Source: Ruegeria sp. THAF33 (lineage in GTDB: Bacteria; Pseudomonadota; Alphaproteobacteria; Rhodobacterales; Rhodobacteraceae). From it: a stretch of DNA of 64,000 bases. The position numbers and the translations under genes are program-made. Below are positions 8,654-17,489 of the stretch, in pieces. The first letter of the stretch is position 1, and every line of letters begins with the position of its first letter. Location: NCBI RefSeq assembly GCF_009363615.1, contig NZ_CP045384.1:3160501-3224500 (forward strand), read 5' to 3'. The notes beneath the pieces were generated by a model, which was given only the letters and a program-made list of their open reading frames with translations, searched no databases and was not told the DNA's origin.

Positions 8654-9387
8654 CACGCCATCGAGTTTCCGCACCCTTTGTCGATTTGCTGCGCAGCCCA
8701 GACGGACCGCGCGACCGGCAATTGTTGTTCGGTGATACGGTTCGGATCGAGGAAACAAAGAGCGGCTGGAACAGGGTCATCGCAGACAAAGACGGGTATA
8801 CCGGCTGGTTGCGATCAGATCAGCTGACGGCGGATGCGCCTGCGACGCATTGGATCACGGCGCCTGCAACGCATGCCTACCAGGAAGCGGATTTCAAAAG
8901 CCGCGATCTGGTGTCGCTGAGTTTCGGAAGCAAAATCCAAGCCAGGACCGAGACGGACCGGTTTGTTGAAACCGAACTGGGATATATCCCAATGGTACAC
9001 ACGGCGCCGATGACCGAAAAGCCTGACGACCCGGTCGAAGTGGCCCAGCTGTTTCTGGGCACACCCTATTTGTGGGGCGGCAACAGCCGGTTCGGCATCG
9101 ATTGTTCCGGGTTGGTGCAGGCGGCGCTTTTGGCTTGTGGCCTGCCGTGCCCCGGCGACAGCGGCGATCAGGAACGCGCTTTGGGCAAAACCGTGATCGA
9201 AGGGACCCCTGCGCAACGGGGTGATCTGTTGTTCTGGAAAGGGCACGTGGCCTGGGTTTCGGGCCAAAACATGCTTTTGCATGCGAACGCCAGCCATATG
9301 GCCGTGGTTTTCGAACCAATGGATCAGGCGATCCACCGCATATTGGATCAGGGTGACGGGCCCGTCACGGCCCACAAAAGGCTCTAA
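8650..9387 (+). CDS. NlpC/P60-family cell-wall peptidase
   Basis: About 245 residues. A bacterial SH3-like region (about 20-110, 'LLFGDTVRIEETKSGWNRV') precedes an NlpC/P60 cysteine-peptidase domain: 'TPYLWGGNSRFGIDCSGLVQ' carries the nucleophile Cys and 'DLLFWKGHVAWVSG' the His. The family cleaves D-gamma-glutamyl-mDAP or similar peptidoglycan peptide bonds. The GTG at 8650 is in frame, overlaps the M17 stop as GTGA and gives a compact N-terminus. No signal peptide is visible, so a cytoplasmic muropeptide-recycling role with the adjacent M17 enzyme is plausible. The 3' end overlaps the convergent DUF2794 gene by four bases. Confidence 0.88.
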   Translation: MTRHRVSAPFVDLLRSPDGPRDRQLLFGDTVRIEETKSGWNRVIADKDGYTGWLRSDQLTADAPATHWITAPATHAYQEADFKSRDLVSLSFGSKIQARTETDRFVETELGYIPMVHTAPMTEKPDDPVEVAQLFLGTPYLWGGNSRFGIDCSGLVQAALLACGLPCPGDSGDQERALGKTVIEGTPAQRGDLLFWKGHVAWVSGQNMLLHANASHMAVVFEPMDQAIHRILDQGDGPVTAHKRL

Positions 9388-9728
9388 TCCGGGTTTACGG
9401 CCCGGATCAGCTTGCGTTCCAGCACCCACAGGACTGCCCGCAGATCGTGGCCGCGTTTCAGGATGCGGCCATCCATACCTATGACGGAATACATTCCCTG
9501 CCGGGACCTCAGGCGCGGGTGTTTTTCGACGCGGTAGATCGGATGTTCTGCGGTGCGCCGAAAAATTGAGAACACCGCCATGTCGCGCAGGTTGGAAATA
9601 CCGTAGTCGCGCCATTCTCCGGCGGCGACCATCCGACCATAAACGGATAGGATTTGAGACATCTCATGCCGGTCGAAAGCCACGGGCATCTGCGCTGCGC
9701 TTGCCGAGAACCGGCTGGGAGGCTGCAT
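9384..9728 (-). CDS. DUF2794 family protein
   Basis: A conserved alphaproteobacterial protein of about 114 residues with no known biochemical function. The family core is recognisable in 'ISNLRDMAVFSIFRRTAEHP' and 'GRILKRGHDLRAVLWVLERK'. It is soluble and basic. An ATG lies at 9734, but GGAGGT at 9735-9740 touches it directly; ATG 9728, six bases from that Shine-Dalgarno, is the likely start. The gene is convergent with the NlpC/P60 gene. Identification rests on remembered family sequence. Confidence 0.8.
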   Translation of the reverse strand: MQPPSRFSASAAQMPVAFDRHEMSQILSVYGRMVAAGEWRDYGISNLRDMAVFSIFRRTAEHPIYRVEKHPRLRSRQGMYSVIGMDGRILKRGHDLRAVLWVLERKLIRAVNPD

Positions 9729-9807
9729 ATTCATACCTCCAGCCTTGCCGGAAATCGTGTTTGAATCAAGCCTGATGCGCAGTTGTCCTACAATTGCGAC
9801 ACAAGTG

Positions 9808-11475
9808 TTACCGTCGGCCGACCTGACGGCAGATCAGGATTACAGGCAACAGACCTACCGCCAGAATGACCAGCGAAGGCACGGCGGCGCCCTCCAGCCT
9901 CTCGTCCGAGGCCAGCCGATACGCCTGCACCGCCAATGTGTCGAAATTGAACGGGCGCATGATCAGCGTGGCGGGAAGCTCTTTCATCACGTCCACGAAC
10001 ACGATCAGCAGGGCCGTCAGCAGAGAGGGGGTCAGAATCGGCAGGTGAACCCGTCGCAATGTTCCCAACGGCGTCTGACCCAGCGAACGGGCTGCGGCAT
10101 CCATATTCGCATGTACAGTGCTTTGACCCCCTTCATAGGCGCTGAGCGCGGCAGCCAGGAAACGCACCATGTAAGCAGCGACCAGCAGCCAGATCGAACC
10201 TGTCACCAACAGCCCCGTGGACACGTCGAAGGTCTGTCGCATCCAGACGTCCAGCGCGTTGTCAAAACTCGCAAAGGGGACGATCAAACCAACTGCAATG
10301 ACGCCACCGGGAACGGCATATCCCAGACGCGCCATATATGCGGTCGCAGACGAAGCGCGCCCGGGCCTCAGGCGTTGAAAGAACCCGACACTGATCGCTG
10401 CAAAGACGGTGATGACCGCCGCCGTACCAGCAAGAATCAACGAGTTCTGGATGAAGCCGATATAACGCTGCGACAGCAGGTTCTGTTCGGAGTCCAGGCC
10501 CATCTCAACCAGAATGACGACGGGCAGCAAAAAACCGAAAAGAACGGGTATTGCACACAGCAGAAATGCCCCGCAGGCGCGCAGACCCGTCAGATTTGCC
10601 GCCGGTTGCGCCACATGCTGTTTCCCCGCCTGATAGTATTTTGCCTTGCCACGCTGGGTGCGCTCGGCCACGGCCATGATCAGGGCAAAGACCAGCAGGC
10701 ACAGGGCCAGTTGCGCCGCTGCCGCACGATCGGCCATGGAAAACCAGCTTGTGTAGATCCCGGTGGCAAAGGTCTGCACACCGAAATACGACACGGTTCC
10801 GAAATCTGCGATGGTCTCCATGACGGCCAGCAGAACGCCGCCTGCAATGGCGGGTCGCGCCATCGGCAGTGACACGCGCCGAAAAGCCAGCCATGGATTG
10901 TTGCCCAGAGCCCGCGCCGCCAGAAACGCGGTTGCGCTTTGTTGCAGGAACGCAGCCCGTGCAAGCAGATAGACATAAGGGTAAAGCACCAGGATCAACA
11001 TGACCGCCGCACCCTCGGTCGAGCGGATTTCCGGGAACCAATAGTCGCGCGGGCCCCAGCCCGTTACATCACGCAGCGTGCTTTGAACGATGCCCGGGTG
11101 ATCCAGAATGAAAGTGTAGGCATAGGCCAGAACATACGCCGGAAAGGCCAGCGGAAGGACCAGTGCGATCTCTAGAAACCGCACGCCGGGAAAACGGGTC
11201 ATCGTTACCAGCCAGGCCGCCCCGGTGCCGATGCTGAACGTGCCGGCCGCGACCAGGACCACAAGAATCAGGGTCGTCGCGATATAGCCTGGCAGCACCG
11301 TCTCCATCAGGTGCGAGATCGTGTCCGTTCCCCCGGTTACAGCCGCCAGGACCACGGCGATCATCGGCAAAAGGCATGCGGCAGCCACGACATAGGCGAT
11401 GCCCGCCAGCAGTCGGGTACCGCGTACACCGCGATTGCGCGATCCATTCTGTGAAAACTCGATTTCGGCCATCAT
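9808..11475 (-). CDS. FbpB/ThiP-type ABC transporter permease (probably Fe(III))
   Basis: A 555-residue inner-membrane permease made of two fused BPD_transp_1 units, the architecture of Fe3+ (FbpB/SfuB) permeases. Two EAA loops contact the ATPase: 'AARALGNNPWLAFRRVSLP' and 'AARSLGQTPLGTLRRVHLP'. About twelve hydrophobic helices are visible. No substrate-binding protein or ATPase gene is adjacent, so partners must be encoded elsewhere. The iron assignment is by family architecture only; thiamine-type (ThiP) permeases are similar. The N-terminus begins Met-Met; the second Met is equally possible. Confidence 0.85.
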   Translation of the reverse strand: MMAEIEFSQNGSRNRGVRGTRLLAGIAYVVAAACLLPMIAVVLAAVTGGTDTISHLMETVLPGYIATTLILVVLVAAGTFSIGTGAAWLVTMTRFPGVRFLEIALVLPLAFPAYVLAYAYTFILDHPGIVQSTLRDVTGWGPRDYWFPEIRSTEGAAVMLILVLYPYVYLLARAAFLQQSATAFLAARALGNNPWLAFRRVSLPMARPAIAGGVLLAVMETIADFGTVSYFGVQTFATGIYTSWFSMADRAAAAQLALCLLVFALIMAVAERTQRGKAKYYQAGKQHVAQPAANLTGLRACGAFLLCAIPVLFGFLLPVVILVEMGLDSEQNLLSQRYIGFIQNSLILAGTAAVITVFAAISVGFFQRLRPGRASSATAYMARLGYAVPGGVIAVGLIVPFASFDNALDVWMRQTFDVSTGLLVTGSIWLLVAAYMVRFLAAALSAYEGGQSTVHANMDAAARSLGQTPLGTLRRVHLPILTPSLLTALLIVFVDVMKELPATLIMRPFNFDTLAVQAYRLASDERLEGAAVPSLVILAVGLLPVILICRQVGRR

Positions 11476-11556
11476 CCCGGCTTGTGATTGGCAAAGGCGA
11501 AGGGTTCGCCTTTAATCGACCAAAAAGCTCGGAAACACCAGTGCATCGGTCAACAA

Positions 11557-11581
11557 ATCTGCGGCACAAACTGCCGCAGAT
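11557..11581 (-). terminator. Hairpin terminator of the LIV-type/acyl-CoA ligase operon
   Basis: A perfect 10-bp stem (11557-11566 with 11572-11581) and a five-base loop, located 14 bases after the stop of the last gene of the minus-strand operon and followed on that strand by the short T-rich run TTTGTTG. The T tract is modest, so efficiency is uncertain. Confidence 0.7.
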
Positions 11582-11594
11582 CTGAAAAACACCG

Positions 11595-12812
11595 CTATTC
11601 GTAGACGCGCTGATCCTCGATCACCACCCCGTCCTTGGGAAGGGATCCGGGTGCCACGACCTCGATCGCACCTTTCAGTTTCAACACTTCGGCCACTGAC
11701 TTGGCGTATGCCGGGTCGTCACCGCGTGGGCTTTCGATCCGGACAGTCATCGTGTCCATCTCACCCTGGCGGGCTGCGATGACGCGGGCTTTGACAATTT
11801 CCTCATGCTTGTCGACCAGGGCCGCAACCTGTTCCGGGCGTACGAACATTCCCTTGATCTTGGTGGTCTGATCGGCGCGACCCATCCAGCCTTTGATCCG
11901 GGTGTTGGTCCGGCCACAGGGCGAGACACCCGGCATGACGGCAGAAAGATCCCCGGTCGCAAAGCGGATCAGCGGGTAATCCGGGTTGAGAGAGGTCACG
12001 ACAACTTCGCCCACCTCGCCCGGCTCTACCGGGGTTCCGGTTCCGGGCGTCACGATTTCGACGATCACGTGCTCGTCGATGATCATCCCTTCCACCGCGG
12101 CGCTTTCATAGGCGATGTTACCCAGATCCGCCGTCGCATAGCATTGCAGGCACGAAATACCGCGATCCGCATATTCCTGACGCAGGGACGGGAACAGCGC
12201 GCCACCACCAACAGCGGCCTTGGAGAAATTCAGCGAAACGCCCATCTCGTCGGCCTTGTCCAGGATGACCTTTAGATAATCAGGAGTGCCCGCATAGGCG
12301 GTGCAGCCAACGTCACGCGCGGCTGTCACCTGCAGTTCGGTCTGCCCGGTTCCCGCCGGCAAAACGGCAGCACCAACTGCGCGGGCACCGTTTTCAAAGA
12401 TCATGCCAGCCGGCGTCAGGTGATAGCCAAAGCAGTTCTGAACAATATCGCCAGCTGCAACACCAGCGGCATGCAGGAACCGGCCCATACGCCACCAGTC
12501 GTGATCGGTGCTGCCCGGTTCATAGATCGGCCCGGGGGACTGGAACACGTGATGAAAGTGGCGCGCAGGCTTCACGGTGAAACCACCAAAAGGGGGGCGC
12601 TCCGCCTGCGCGCGGATCAGGTCCGACTTGCGCAGCACCGGCAGCATCGGCAGATCATCTGCCGAAATCACTTTGTTAGTGTCTGAATCAGAAAAATGTG
12701 CAGCAAACCCGGGTGCCGATGCAGCACGCTTGATCTGCTCTACCAGGGCTGCGGCCTGATCCGAAGCGCGTTCGTCCGCCGAGCGTGTTTCGAGTGCGTC
12801 GAAATAGGTCAT
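11595..12812 (-). CDS. Phenylacetate-CoA ligase family (PaaK-like) protein
   Basis: A cytoplasmic adenylate-forming enzyme of about 405 residues that would activate a carboxylate with ATP and CoA. It resembles the PaaK subgroup: 'SPGPIYEPGSTDHDWWRMGR', 'LQCYATADLGNIAYES' (acyl/adenylate site) and 'IRFATGDLSAVMPG' followed by 'GRADQTTKIKGMFVRPEQV' (C-terminal hinge). ATG 12812 follows GGAGG by eight bases; the frame extends upstream but has no comparable start. It is the last gene of the LIV-type operon, 19 bases after livF. Being encoded with an importer and a second ligase, it probably activates the imported acid; the actual substrate is unknown. Confidence 0.85.
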   Translation of the reverse strand: MTYFDALETRSADERASDQAAALVEQIKRAASAPGFAAHFSDSDTNKVISADDLPMLPVLRKSDLIRAQAERPPFGGFTVKPARHFHHVFQSPGPIYEPGSTDHDWWRMGRFLHAAGVAAGDIVQNCFGYHLTPAGMIFENGARAVGAAVLPAGTGQTELQVTAARDVGCTAYAGTPDYLKVILDKADEMGVSLNFSKAAVGGGALFPSLRQEYADRGISCLQCYATADLGNIAYESAAVEGMIIDEHVIVEIVTPGTGTPVEPGEVGEVVVTSLNPDYPLIRFATGDLSAVMPGVSPCGRTNTRIKGWMGRADQTTKIKGMFVRPEQVAALVDKHEEIVKARVIAARQGEMDTMTVRIESPRGDDPAYAKSVAEVLKLKGAIEVVAPGSLPKDGVVIEDQRVYE

Positions 12813-12831
12813 CGCGATATCCTCCATCCGC

Positions 12832-13665
12832 TCACAGCCACCTCTTGCGGCGACGATAGGACCGCACATCGCGAAAACTCTTGCGGCCTTCGTCAGACAT
12901 GCCGAGGTAGAATTCTTTGACATCCGGATTCTCGCGCAGTTCTGCGGCCGGGCCATCCATCACAACGCGCCCGGATTCCAGAATGTATCCGTAATGCGCG
13001 AACCGAAGGGCGACATTTGTGTTCTGCTCGGCCAACAGGAACGATACGCCCTCTTTCTCGTTGAGATCTTTCACGATACCGAAAATTTCTTCGACCAACT
13101 GCGGCGCCAGTCCCATCGAAGGTTCGTCCAGCAGGATTGTCTCGGGGCGCGACATCAGTGCCCGGCCCATGGCGACCATCTGCTGTTCACCACCCGACGT
13201 ATAACCTGCCTGCGAGCGGCGGCGCTCTTTCAGGCGGGGAAAGTAATTGTAGACCAGTTCCAGATCCTGCTGGATCGCTGCGCTGCCGTCCTTGCGAGTA
13301 TACGCGCCCGTCAGCAGGTTTTCTTCAACCGTCAGGTGTTCGAAACAGTGACGGCCTTCCATCACCTGAATCACGCCTTTTTCAACCAAAACGGCGGGGT
13401 CGCTTTCGTGTACGTTTTGGCCACGATACTTGATCGTGCCTTTCGTGACCTCGCCGCGTTCTGAATGCAGCAGGTTAGAGACTGCTTTGAGCGTGGTCGT
13501 CTTGCCCGCGCCATTGCCCCCCAGCAAGGCCGTAATACCGCCCTTGGGCACAGTCAGGCTTACGCCCTTCAGCACGAGGATCACGTGGTTGTAGATCACC
13601 TCGATATTGTTGACCTCAAGCAGGGTTTCCGCCTGCACGTCAGTGGTTTGTGCCGCATCAAGCAT
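12832..13665 (-). CDS. LivF-type ABC importer ATPase
   Basis: One of two nucleotide-binding subunits of the branched-chain-amino-acid-type (HAAT) importer encoded here. 277 residues with Walker A 'LLGGNGAGKTTTL', Walker B 'ETILLDEPSMGLAP', H-loop region 'FLLAEQNTNVAL', and the MEGRHCF segment characteristic of LivF. The signature motif reads 'YTSGGEQQM' rather than the usual LSGGEQQ. A basic C-terminal tail (about 255-277, rich in Arg/Lys) extends past the usual LivF end. It follows the binding-protein gene after 109 bases containing two strong hairpins. Confidence 0.92.
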   Translation of the reverse strand: MLDAAQTTDVQAETLLEVNNIEVIYNHVILVLKGVSLTVPKGGITALLGGNGAGKTTTLKAVSNLLHSERGEVTKGTIKYRGQNVHESDPAVLVEKGVIQVMEGRHCFEHLTVEENLLTGAYTRKDGSAAIQQDLELVYNYFPRLKERRRSQAGYTSGGEQQMVAMGRALMSRPETILLDEPSMGLAPQLVEEIFGIVKDLNEKEGVSFLLAEQNTNVALRFAHYGYILESGRVVMDGPAAELRENPDVKEFYLGMSDEGRKSFRDVRSYRRRKRWL

Positions 13666-13708
13666 CAGCGCGTGTCCTCATGCCTGTCCCCTTCGGGACT
13701 GTTCGTGA

Positions 13709-13765
13709 GGAGCGGCGGCAAACCGCCGCTCCGGTTGTCTGCACCGCCCCGGAATGTCCGGGGCG
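13709..13765 (-). promoter_or_regulatory. Pair of intercistronic hairpins between binding-protein and livF genes
   Basis: Two adjacent GC-rich hairpins: a perfect 10-bp stem 13709-13718/13723-13732 with loop CAAA, and a 9-bp stem 13745-13753/13757-13765 with a three-base loop. Neither is followed by a T tract. Such structures downstream of a periplasmic binding-protein gene typically stabilise its 3' end and reduce downstream expression, giving more binding protein than ATPase; that role is inferred. Confidence 0.75.
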
Positions 13766-13774
13766 ATCAGTTTA

Positions 13775-15058
13775 TCATTCACAACGCGGAGAGATGTTGT
13801 TTTCAGCCGCATATGCGCCCGAGTCTTCTTCGATCAGCGCGCTGATCACCTCGACATCGGTCGGTTTGAAATCCTGAACCGGGTTCCAGGTTCCTGCTGC
13901 CGCATCCCACTGAACGACGCCCACAAGACCGGGTCCGCCATGGTTTTCACAGCTTACCGCGAATTCGGGTCCAAAACCTGCCATGCCCAGACCTTCCATC
14001 TTGGCATTGGTGATCTCCAGCGCTTCCATTCCGTCACGCATCATCGATGCGTCGATATCGGCGGTTCCGTGCATCTCCTGTGCGGTCTTCACGGCTTCGG
14101 CTGCCAACATCGCGGCATAGAGACCACGGTTGTACTGAACCGTTCCCAGCTGATCACCTGCGCCGGCGGCTTTACCGGCATCCACAACGTATTTCTTCAG
14201 ATCGTCGTAGACCGGATAGTCCATACCCAGGCCGGTGAAGGTCAACGCTTTATAGCCATTGGCTTTTTCACCTGCCGGCTCAACGTCGAATTCCGCGCCC
14301 GACCACCAGACGCCGATGAAATTTTCCATCGGGAAGCGGATGTTGGCGGCTTCCTGAACCGCAACCTGGTTCATGACGCCCCAGCCCCACATGATGACAT
14401 AGTCAGGCTTTTCACGGCGGATCTGCAACCACTGCGACTTTTGCTCCTGACCGGGATGGTCAACGGGCAGCAGGGTCAGTTCATAGCCATGCTTTTCGGC
14501 CAGGGTTTCAAGTGTGCGGATCGGTTCTTTGCCGTAGGCAGAGTTGTGATAGACCAGCGCAATCTTCTTGCCGCTCAGATCTCCGCCATTTTCATCCAGC
14601 AGATAGTTGATCGCGCCGGATGCACCGTTCCAATAGTTGGCCGGATAGTTGAACACATGGCTGAACACCTTGCCGTTGGCAGCCGAGGTCCGGCCATAGC
14701 CCATCGTGTGCAGCGGGATGCCGTCTGCCGTTACTTTCGGGATCAGCTGATAGGTGATGCCGGTCGACAGTGGCTGATAGACCAGGGCGCCTTCACCCTT
14801 GGTCGATTCATAGCATTCCACACCTTTTTCGGTGTTATAGCCGGTTTCGCACTCGATAACCTTGGCCGGAACGCCACCGATACCGCCATCGCGTTCGTTC
14901 AGCAGGGTGAAATAGTCCGCATAGCCATCCGCGAACGGAATGCCGCCCGCTGCGTATGGGCCAGTCCGGTAGCTGAGCGATGGGAACACCAGGTCGGCCA
15001 TGACCGGACCTGCGGCCATCACGGCGCCCAGCGCCAGGGTTGCCAGTTTCTTGTTCAT
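13775..15058 (-). CDS. ABC importer substrate-binding protein (LivK-like, Peripla_BP_6)
   Basis: A secreted periplasmic receptor of 427 residues with a clear signal peptide (residues 1-21, cleavage after 'AAGPVMA'). The mature protein is a type-I periplasmic binding fold of the amino-acid/amide family: 'SYRTGPYAAGGIPFADGYAD', 'KVIECETGYNTEKGVECYE', 'KKIALVYHNSAYGKEPI' and 'QWLQIRREKPDYVIMWGWG'. It is longer than E. coli LivK (about 370) and fits the subgroup linked to carboxylate transport. ATG 15058 is chosen because the frame upstream to 15181 has no signal-peptide character. Operon context with two acyl-CoA ligases argues for an organic acid ligand. Confidence 0.92.
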   Translation of the reverse strand: MNKKLATLALGAVMAAGPVMADLVFPSLSYRTGPYAAGGIPFADGYADYFTLLNERDGGIGGVPAKVIECETGYNTEKGVECYESTKGEGALVYQPLSTGITYQLIPKVTADGIPLHTMGYGRTSAANGKVFSHVFNYPANYWNGASGAINYLLDENGGDLSGKKIALVYHNSAYGKEPIRTLETLAEKHGYELTLLPVDHPGQEQKSQWLQIRREKPDYVIMWGWGVMNQVAVQEAANIRFPMENFIGVWWSGAEFDVEPAGEKANGYKALTFTGLGMDYPVYDDLKKYVVDAGKAAGAGDQLGTVQYNRGLYAAMLAAEAVKTAQEMHGTADIDASMMRDGMEALEITNAKMEGLGMAGFGPEFAVSCENHGGPGLVGVVQWDAAAGTWNPVQDFKPTDVEVISALIEEDSGAYAAENNISPRCE

Positions 15059-15132
15059 CGGGTGTGTCCTCCCTTGATTGATCCGATGTTGAGTTTCGGG
15101 CTTCGCACCCGTCTTTTCCTTGGGCCTGCCCC

Positions 15133-16209
15133 TTAGTGCGGGAACGGCCAGAGTCTGAGTTTCTCTTTCGCCACGCGCCACAGCTGTGCCAGCCCGTGTG
15201 GTTCTAGGATCAGGAACATGATGATCAGCGCACCCACGATCACCAGGTTAAGATGCGCGACGATGTCAGTGGGCCAGCCCAGCAAATCGACGCCGACAAG
15301 TTTCAGAACCACCGGCAGCAAAACCAGGAATGCGGCCCCGGCAAAGGATCCGAAAATAGACCCTAATCCGCCGATAATGACCATGAACAGAACCAGGAAC
15401 GATTTCTGGATCCCGAACACCTCGCCGACCTCGACCGCGCCCAGATAGACCGCGAAAAACAGCGCGCCCGCGATACCCACGAAGAACGAGCTTACGGCAA
15501 AGGCGGTCAGTTTCGCCTTGAGAGGGTTCACCCCGATGATCTCGGCGGCGATGTCCATGTCGCGGATCGCCATCCATGTCCGCCCTGTCGTACCACGTGT
15601 CAGGTTGCGCGCAACGATCGCGCAGGCGGTCAGGAAAATCAGACAGAACAGATAGGTGGCCCAGGCCGATGCATTCGGACCGGTGATGATGATGCCGAAC
15701 ACATCGCGTTCCGGCGCGTTGATCTGCCCCGAAGCCGAGTAGTTGTAGAACCACGGCACCCGGTTGAACAGCCAGACCAGAAAGAACTGCGCCGCCAGCG
15801 TCGCCACCGCAAGATAAAACCCCTTGATCCGCAAGGATGGCAAGCCGAACAGCACGCCCACGATGGCAGTGATGCCACCGGCTAGGATCACGTGGATGAA
15901 CATCGACACGTCTGGAAAGGCGGTCATCAGCTTGTAGCAGGCATAGGCCCCAACGGCCATGAACCCCCCGGTACCCAGGCTGACCTGCCCGCAATACCCC
16001 ACAAGAATGTTCAGCCCAATGGCCGCGATCGCATAGATCAGGAAGGGCAGCAGAAGTGCATTGGCCCAATAGTCGTTGATGATGAACGGAATGATCCCGA
16101 AGGCCACCGCCAGCACCACATAGTACCGATACCGATCGAACTTGATCGGGAAAGTCTGGCTGTCATCCACGTAGGAGGTTTTGAAATCTCCGGCCTCACG
16201 ATAGAACAT
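15133..16209 (-). CDS. LivM-type ABC importer permease
   Basis: An inner-membrane permease of 358 residues with about ten helices and the LivM hallmark 'LVGYCGQVSLGTGGFMAVGAY' and the EAA-like 'MAIRDMDIAAEIIGVNPLKAKLTAF'. It forms the translocation pore with the LivH-type subunit. An N-terminal cytoplasmic extension of about 30 residues precedes the first helix. ATG 16209 lies three bases after the stop of the small 85-residue gene, whose last codons supply the GGAAAG ribosome-binding site. Confidence 0.93.
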   Translation of the reverse strand: MFYREAGDFKTSYVDDSQTFPIKFDRYRYYVVLAVAFGIIPFIINDYWANALLLPFLIYAIAAIGLNILVGYCGQVSLGTGGFMAVGAYACYKLMTAFPDVSMFIHVILAGGITAIVGVLFGLPSLRIKGFYLAVATLAAQFFLVWLFNRVPWFYNYSASGQINAPERDVFGIIITGPNASAWATYLFCLIFLTACAIVARNLTRGTTGRTWMAIRDMDIAAEIIGVNPLKAKLTAFAVSSFFVGIAGALFFAVYLGAVEVGEVFGIQKSFLVLFMVIIGGLGSIFGSFAGAAFLVLLPVVLKLVGVDLLGWPTDIVAHLNLVIVGALIIMFLILEPHGLAQLWRVAKEKLRLWPFPH

Positions 16210-16212
16210 GTC

Positions 16213-16470
16213 TTACTTTCCCCATTGTTCCTGCGCCCGATTCCGGGCTGCGGCGTCCAATTGATTGGACCCTTTGGCATATCCGCTCGCCTCCGAGGCG
16301 CGCACCAGCTTCAAGTAGGCCAGAACCCCCATAATCAGCCCTGCAAAGGCCAGGATCGCTGCAATCGTCAGTTGGCCTTCGGTCAGATCGTTTGATGTGA
16401 GAGCGATGTAGCCAAAGGCCCAGAAACCCGCCCATGCGATCACGTTGATGATGGCGATCAGCTTGGTCAT
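16213..16470 (-). CDS. Small two-helix membrane protein inside the LIV-type operon
   Basis: An 85-residue protein with two predicted membrane helices (about 4-24 and 33-55) and a polar, charged C-terminal tail (about 58-85). It sits between the livH- and livM-type genes with three-base gaps on each side, so it is certainly translated with them. I recognise no characterised family. The constant position between the two permease genes suggests an accessory subunit of the transporter or an assembly factor. Confidence 0.8.
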   Translation of the reverse strand: MTKLIAIINVIAWAGFWAFGYIALTSNDLTEGQLTIAAILAFAGLIMGVLAYLKLVRASEASGYAKGSNQLDAAARNRAQEQWGK

Positions 16471-16473
16471 GCC

Positions 16474-17460
16474 CTACACCCTCTCGATGATCTTTTCTCC
16501 GAACAGGCCCTGCGGCCTGAACACAAGGAAGATCAGCGCCAGCACATAGGCAAACCAGTTCTCGGTTGCGCCACCGACCATCGGTCCGATTGCGAATTCG
16601 AACAGCTTTTCACCCACGCCGATGATCAGCCCGCCGACGATGGCGCCAGGGATCGAGGTGAACCCGCCCAGCATCAGCACCGGCAGCGCCTTGAGTGCGA
16701 TCAGCGACAGTGAAAACTGGACCCCCGATTTGGTGCCCCACATGATGCCCGCGACCAGAGCAACGAACCCGGCCACCGACCAGACCATGACCCAGATGAA
16801 GTTGAGCGATATGCCCACCGACAGCGCCGCCTGATGGTCATCCGCCACCGCGCGCATGGCGCGGCCCTGCTTGGTGTACTGGCTGAACGCCACCAGAGCG
16901 GCCACCAACAGCGCCGCAATGATCGTTGCCACGATGTCCAGATTGTCGATGAAGAAGCCGTAGTCGAAGATGTTATAGGTCGTCTCATCAATCCACAGGT
17001 TGATCCCTTGTGGCAGGCCCACATCCAGCGTCTTGATTTCAGACCCCCACATCAGGTCGGCCACGCCTTCAAGGAAGTACGCCAGACCAATGGTCGCCAT
17101 AAACAGAATGATCGGTTCCTGCCCCACCAGATGGCGCATGACGAACCGCTGCACGGCCCAGGCCAGCAACACCATCACACCCATCGTCAGAATGATCGCG
17201 AACAGCGCGGGCACATTCCACCCGAAATAATGGATATGGGTGCCGAAAGTCGCGTTGATCAGATGGGCAAACGGCACTTGCCCATTCATGATCCCGACCA
17301 GCGTCATTGCCGCAAACAGGGCCATAACCCCTTGCGCATAATTGAAAATACCGGACGCCTTGTAGATCAGCACAAAGCCCAGCGCGACCAGCGCATAGAG
17401 CACCCCGGCCATCAGACCATTGAGGATGACCTCCATCGCGAAGATAAGTTGTTCAGGCAT
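16474..17460 (-). CDS. LivH-type ABC importer permease
   Basis: A 328-residue inner-membrane permease with eight or nine helices. LivH features include the opening 'VILNGLMAGVLYALVALGFV' with 'LIYKASGIFNYAQGVMALF', and the EAA-like 'GRAMRAVADDHQAALSVGI'. It pairs with the LivM-type subunit. A loop of about 40 residues around 'IHYFGWNVPALF' and another near 'DVGLPQGINLWIDETTYN' are longer than in E. coli LivH and would face the periplasm. The gene is 29 bases after livG. Confidence 0.93.
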   Translation of the reverse strand: MPEQLIFAMEVILNGLMAGVLYALVALGFVLIYKASGIFNYAQGVMALFAAMTLVGIMNGQVPFAHLINATFGTHIHYFGWNVPALFAIILTMGVMVLLAWAVQRFVMRHLVGQEPIILFMATIGLAYFLEGVADLMWGSEIKTLDVGLPQGINLWIDETTYNIFDYGFFIDNLDIVATIIAALLVAALVAFSQYTKQGRAMRAVADDHQAALSVGISLNFIWVMVWSVAGFVALVAGIMWGTKSGVQFSLSLIALKALPVLMLGGFTSIPGAIVGGLIIGVGEKLFEFAIGPMVGGATENWFAYVLALIFLVFRPQGLFGEKIIERV

Positions 17461-17489
17461 GCCAGCCCCTCTCTAATTCTGCCCAGAGC

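Noticed and set aside
15059..15132. Hairpin between livM-type and binding-protein genes
   Set aside because: Only a four-base stem (CGGG/CCCG) is visible.
13754..15136. 460-codon plus-strand frame opposite the binding-protein gene
   Set aside because: The minus-strand protein has a signal peptide and family motifs; the plus frame has neither, and no start signal.
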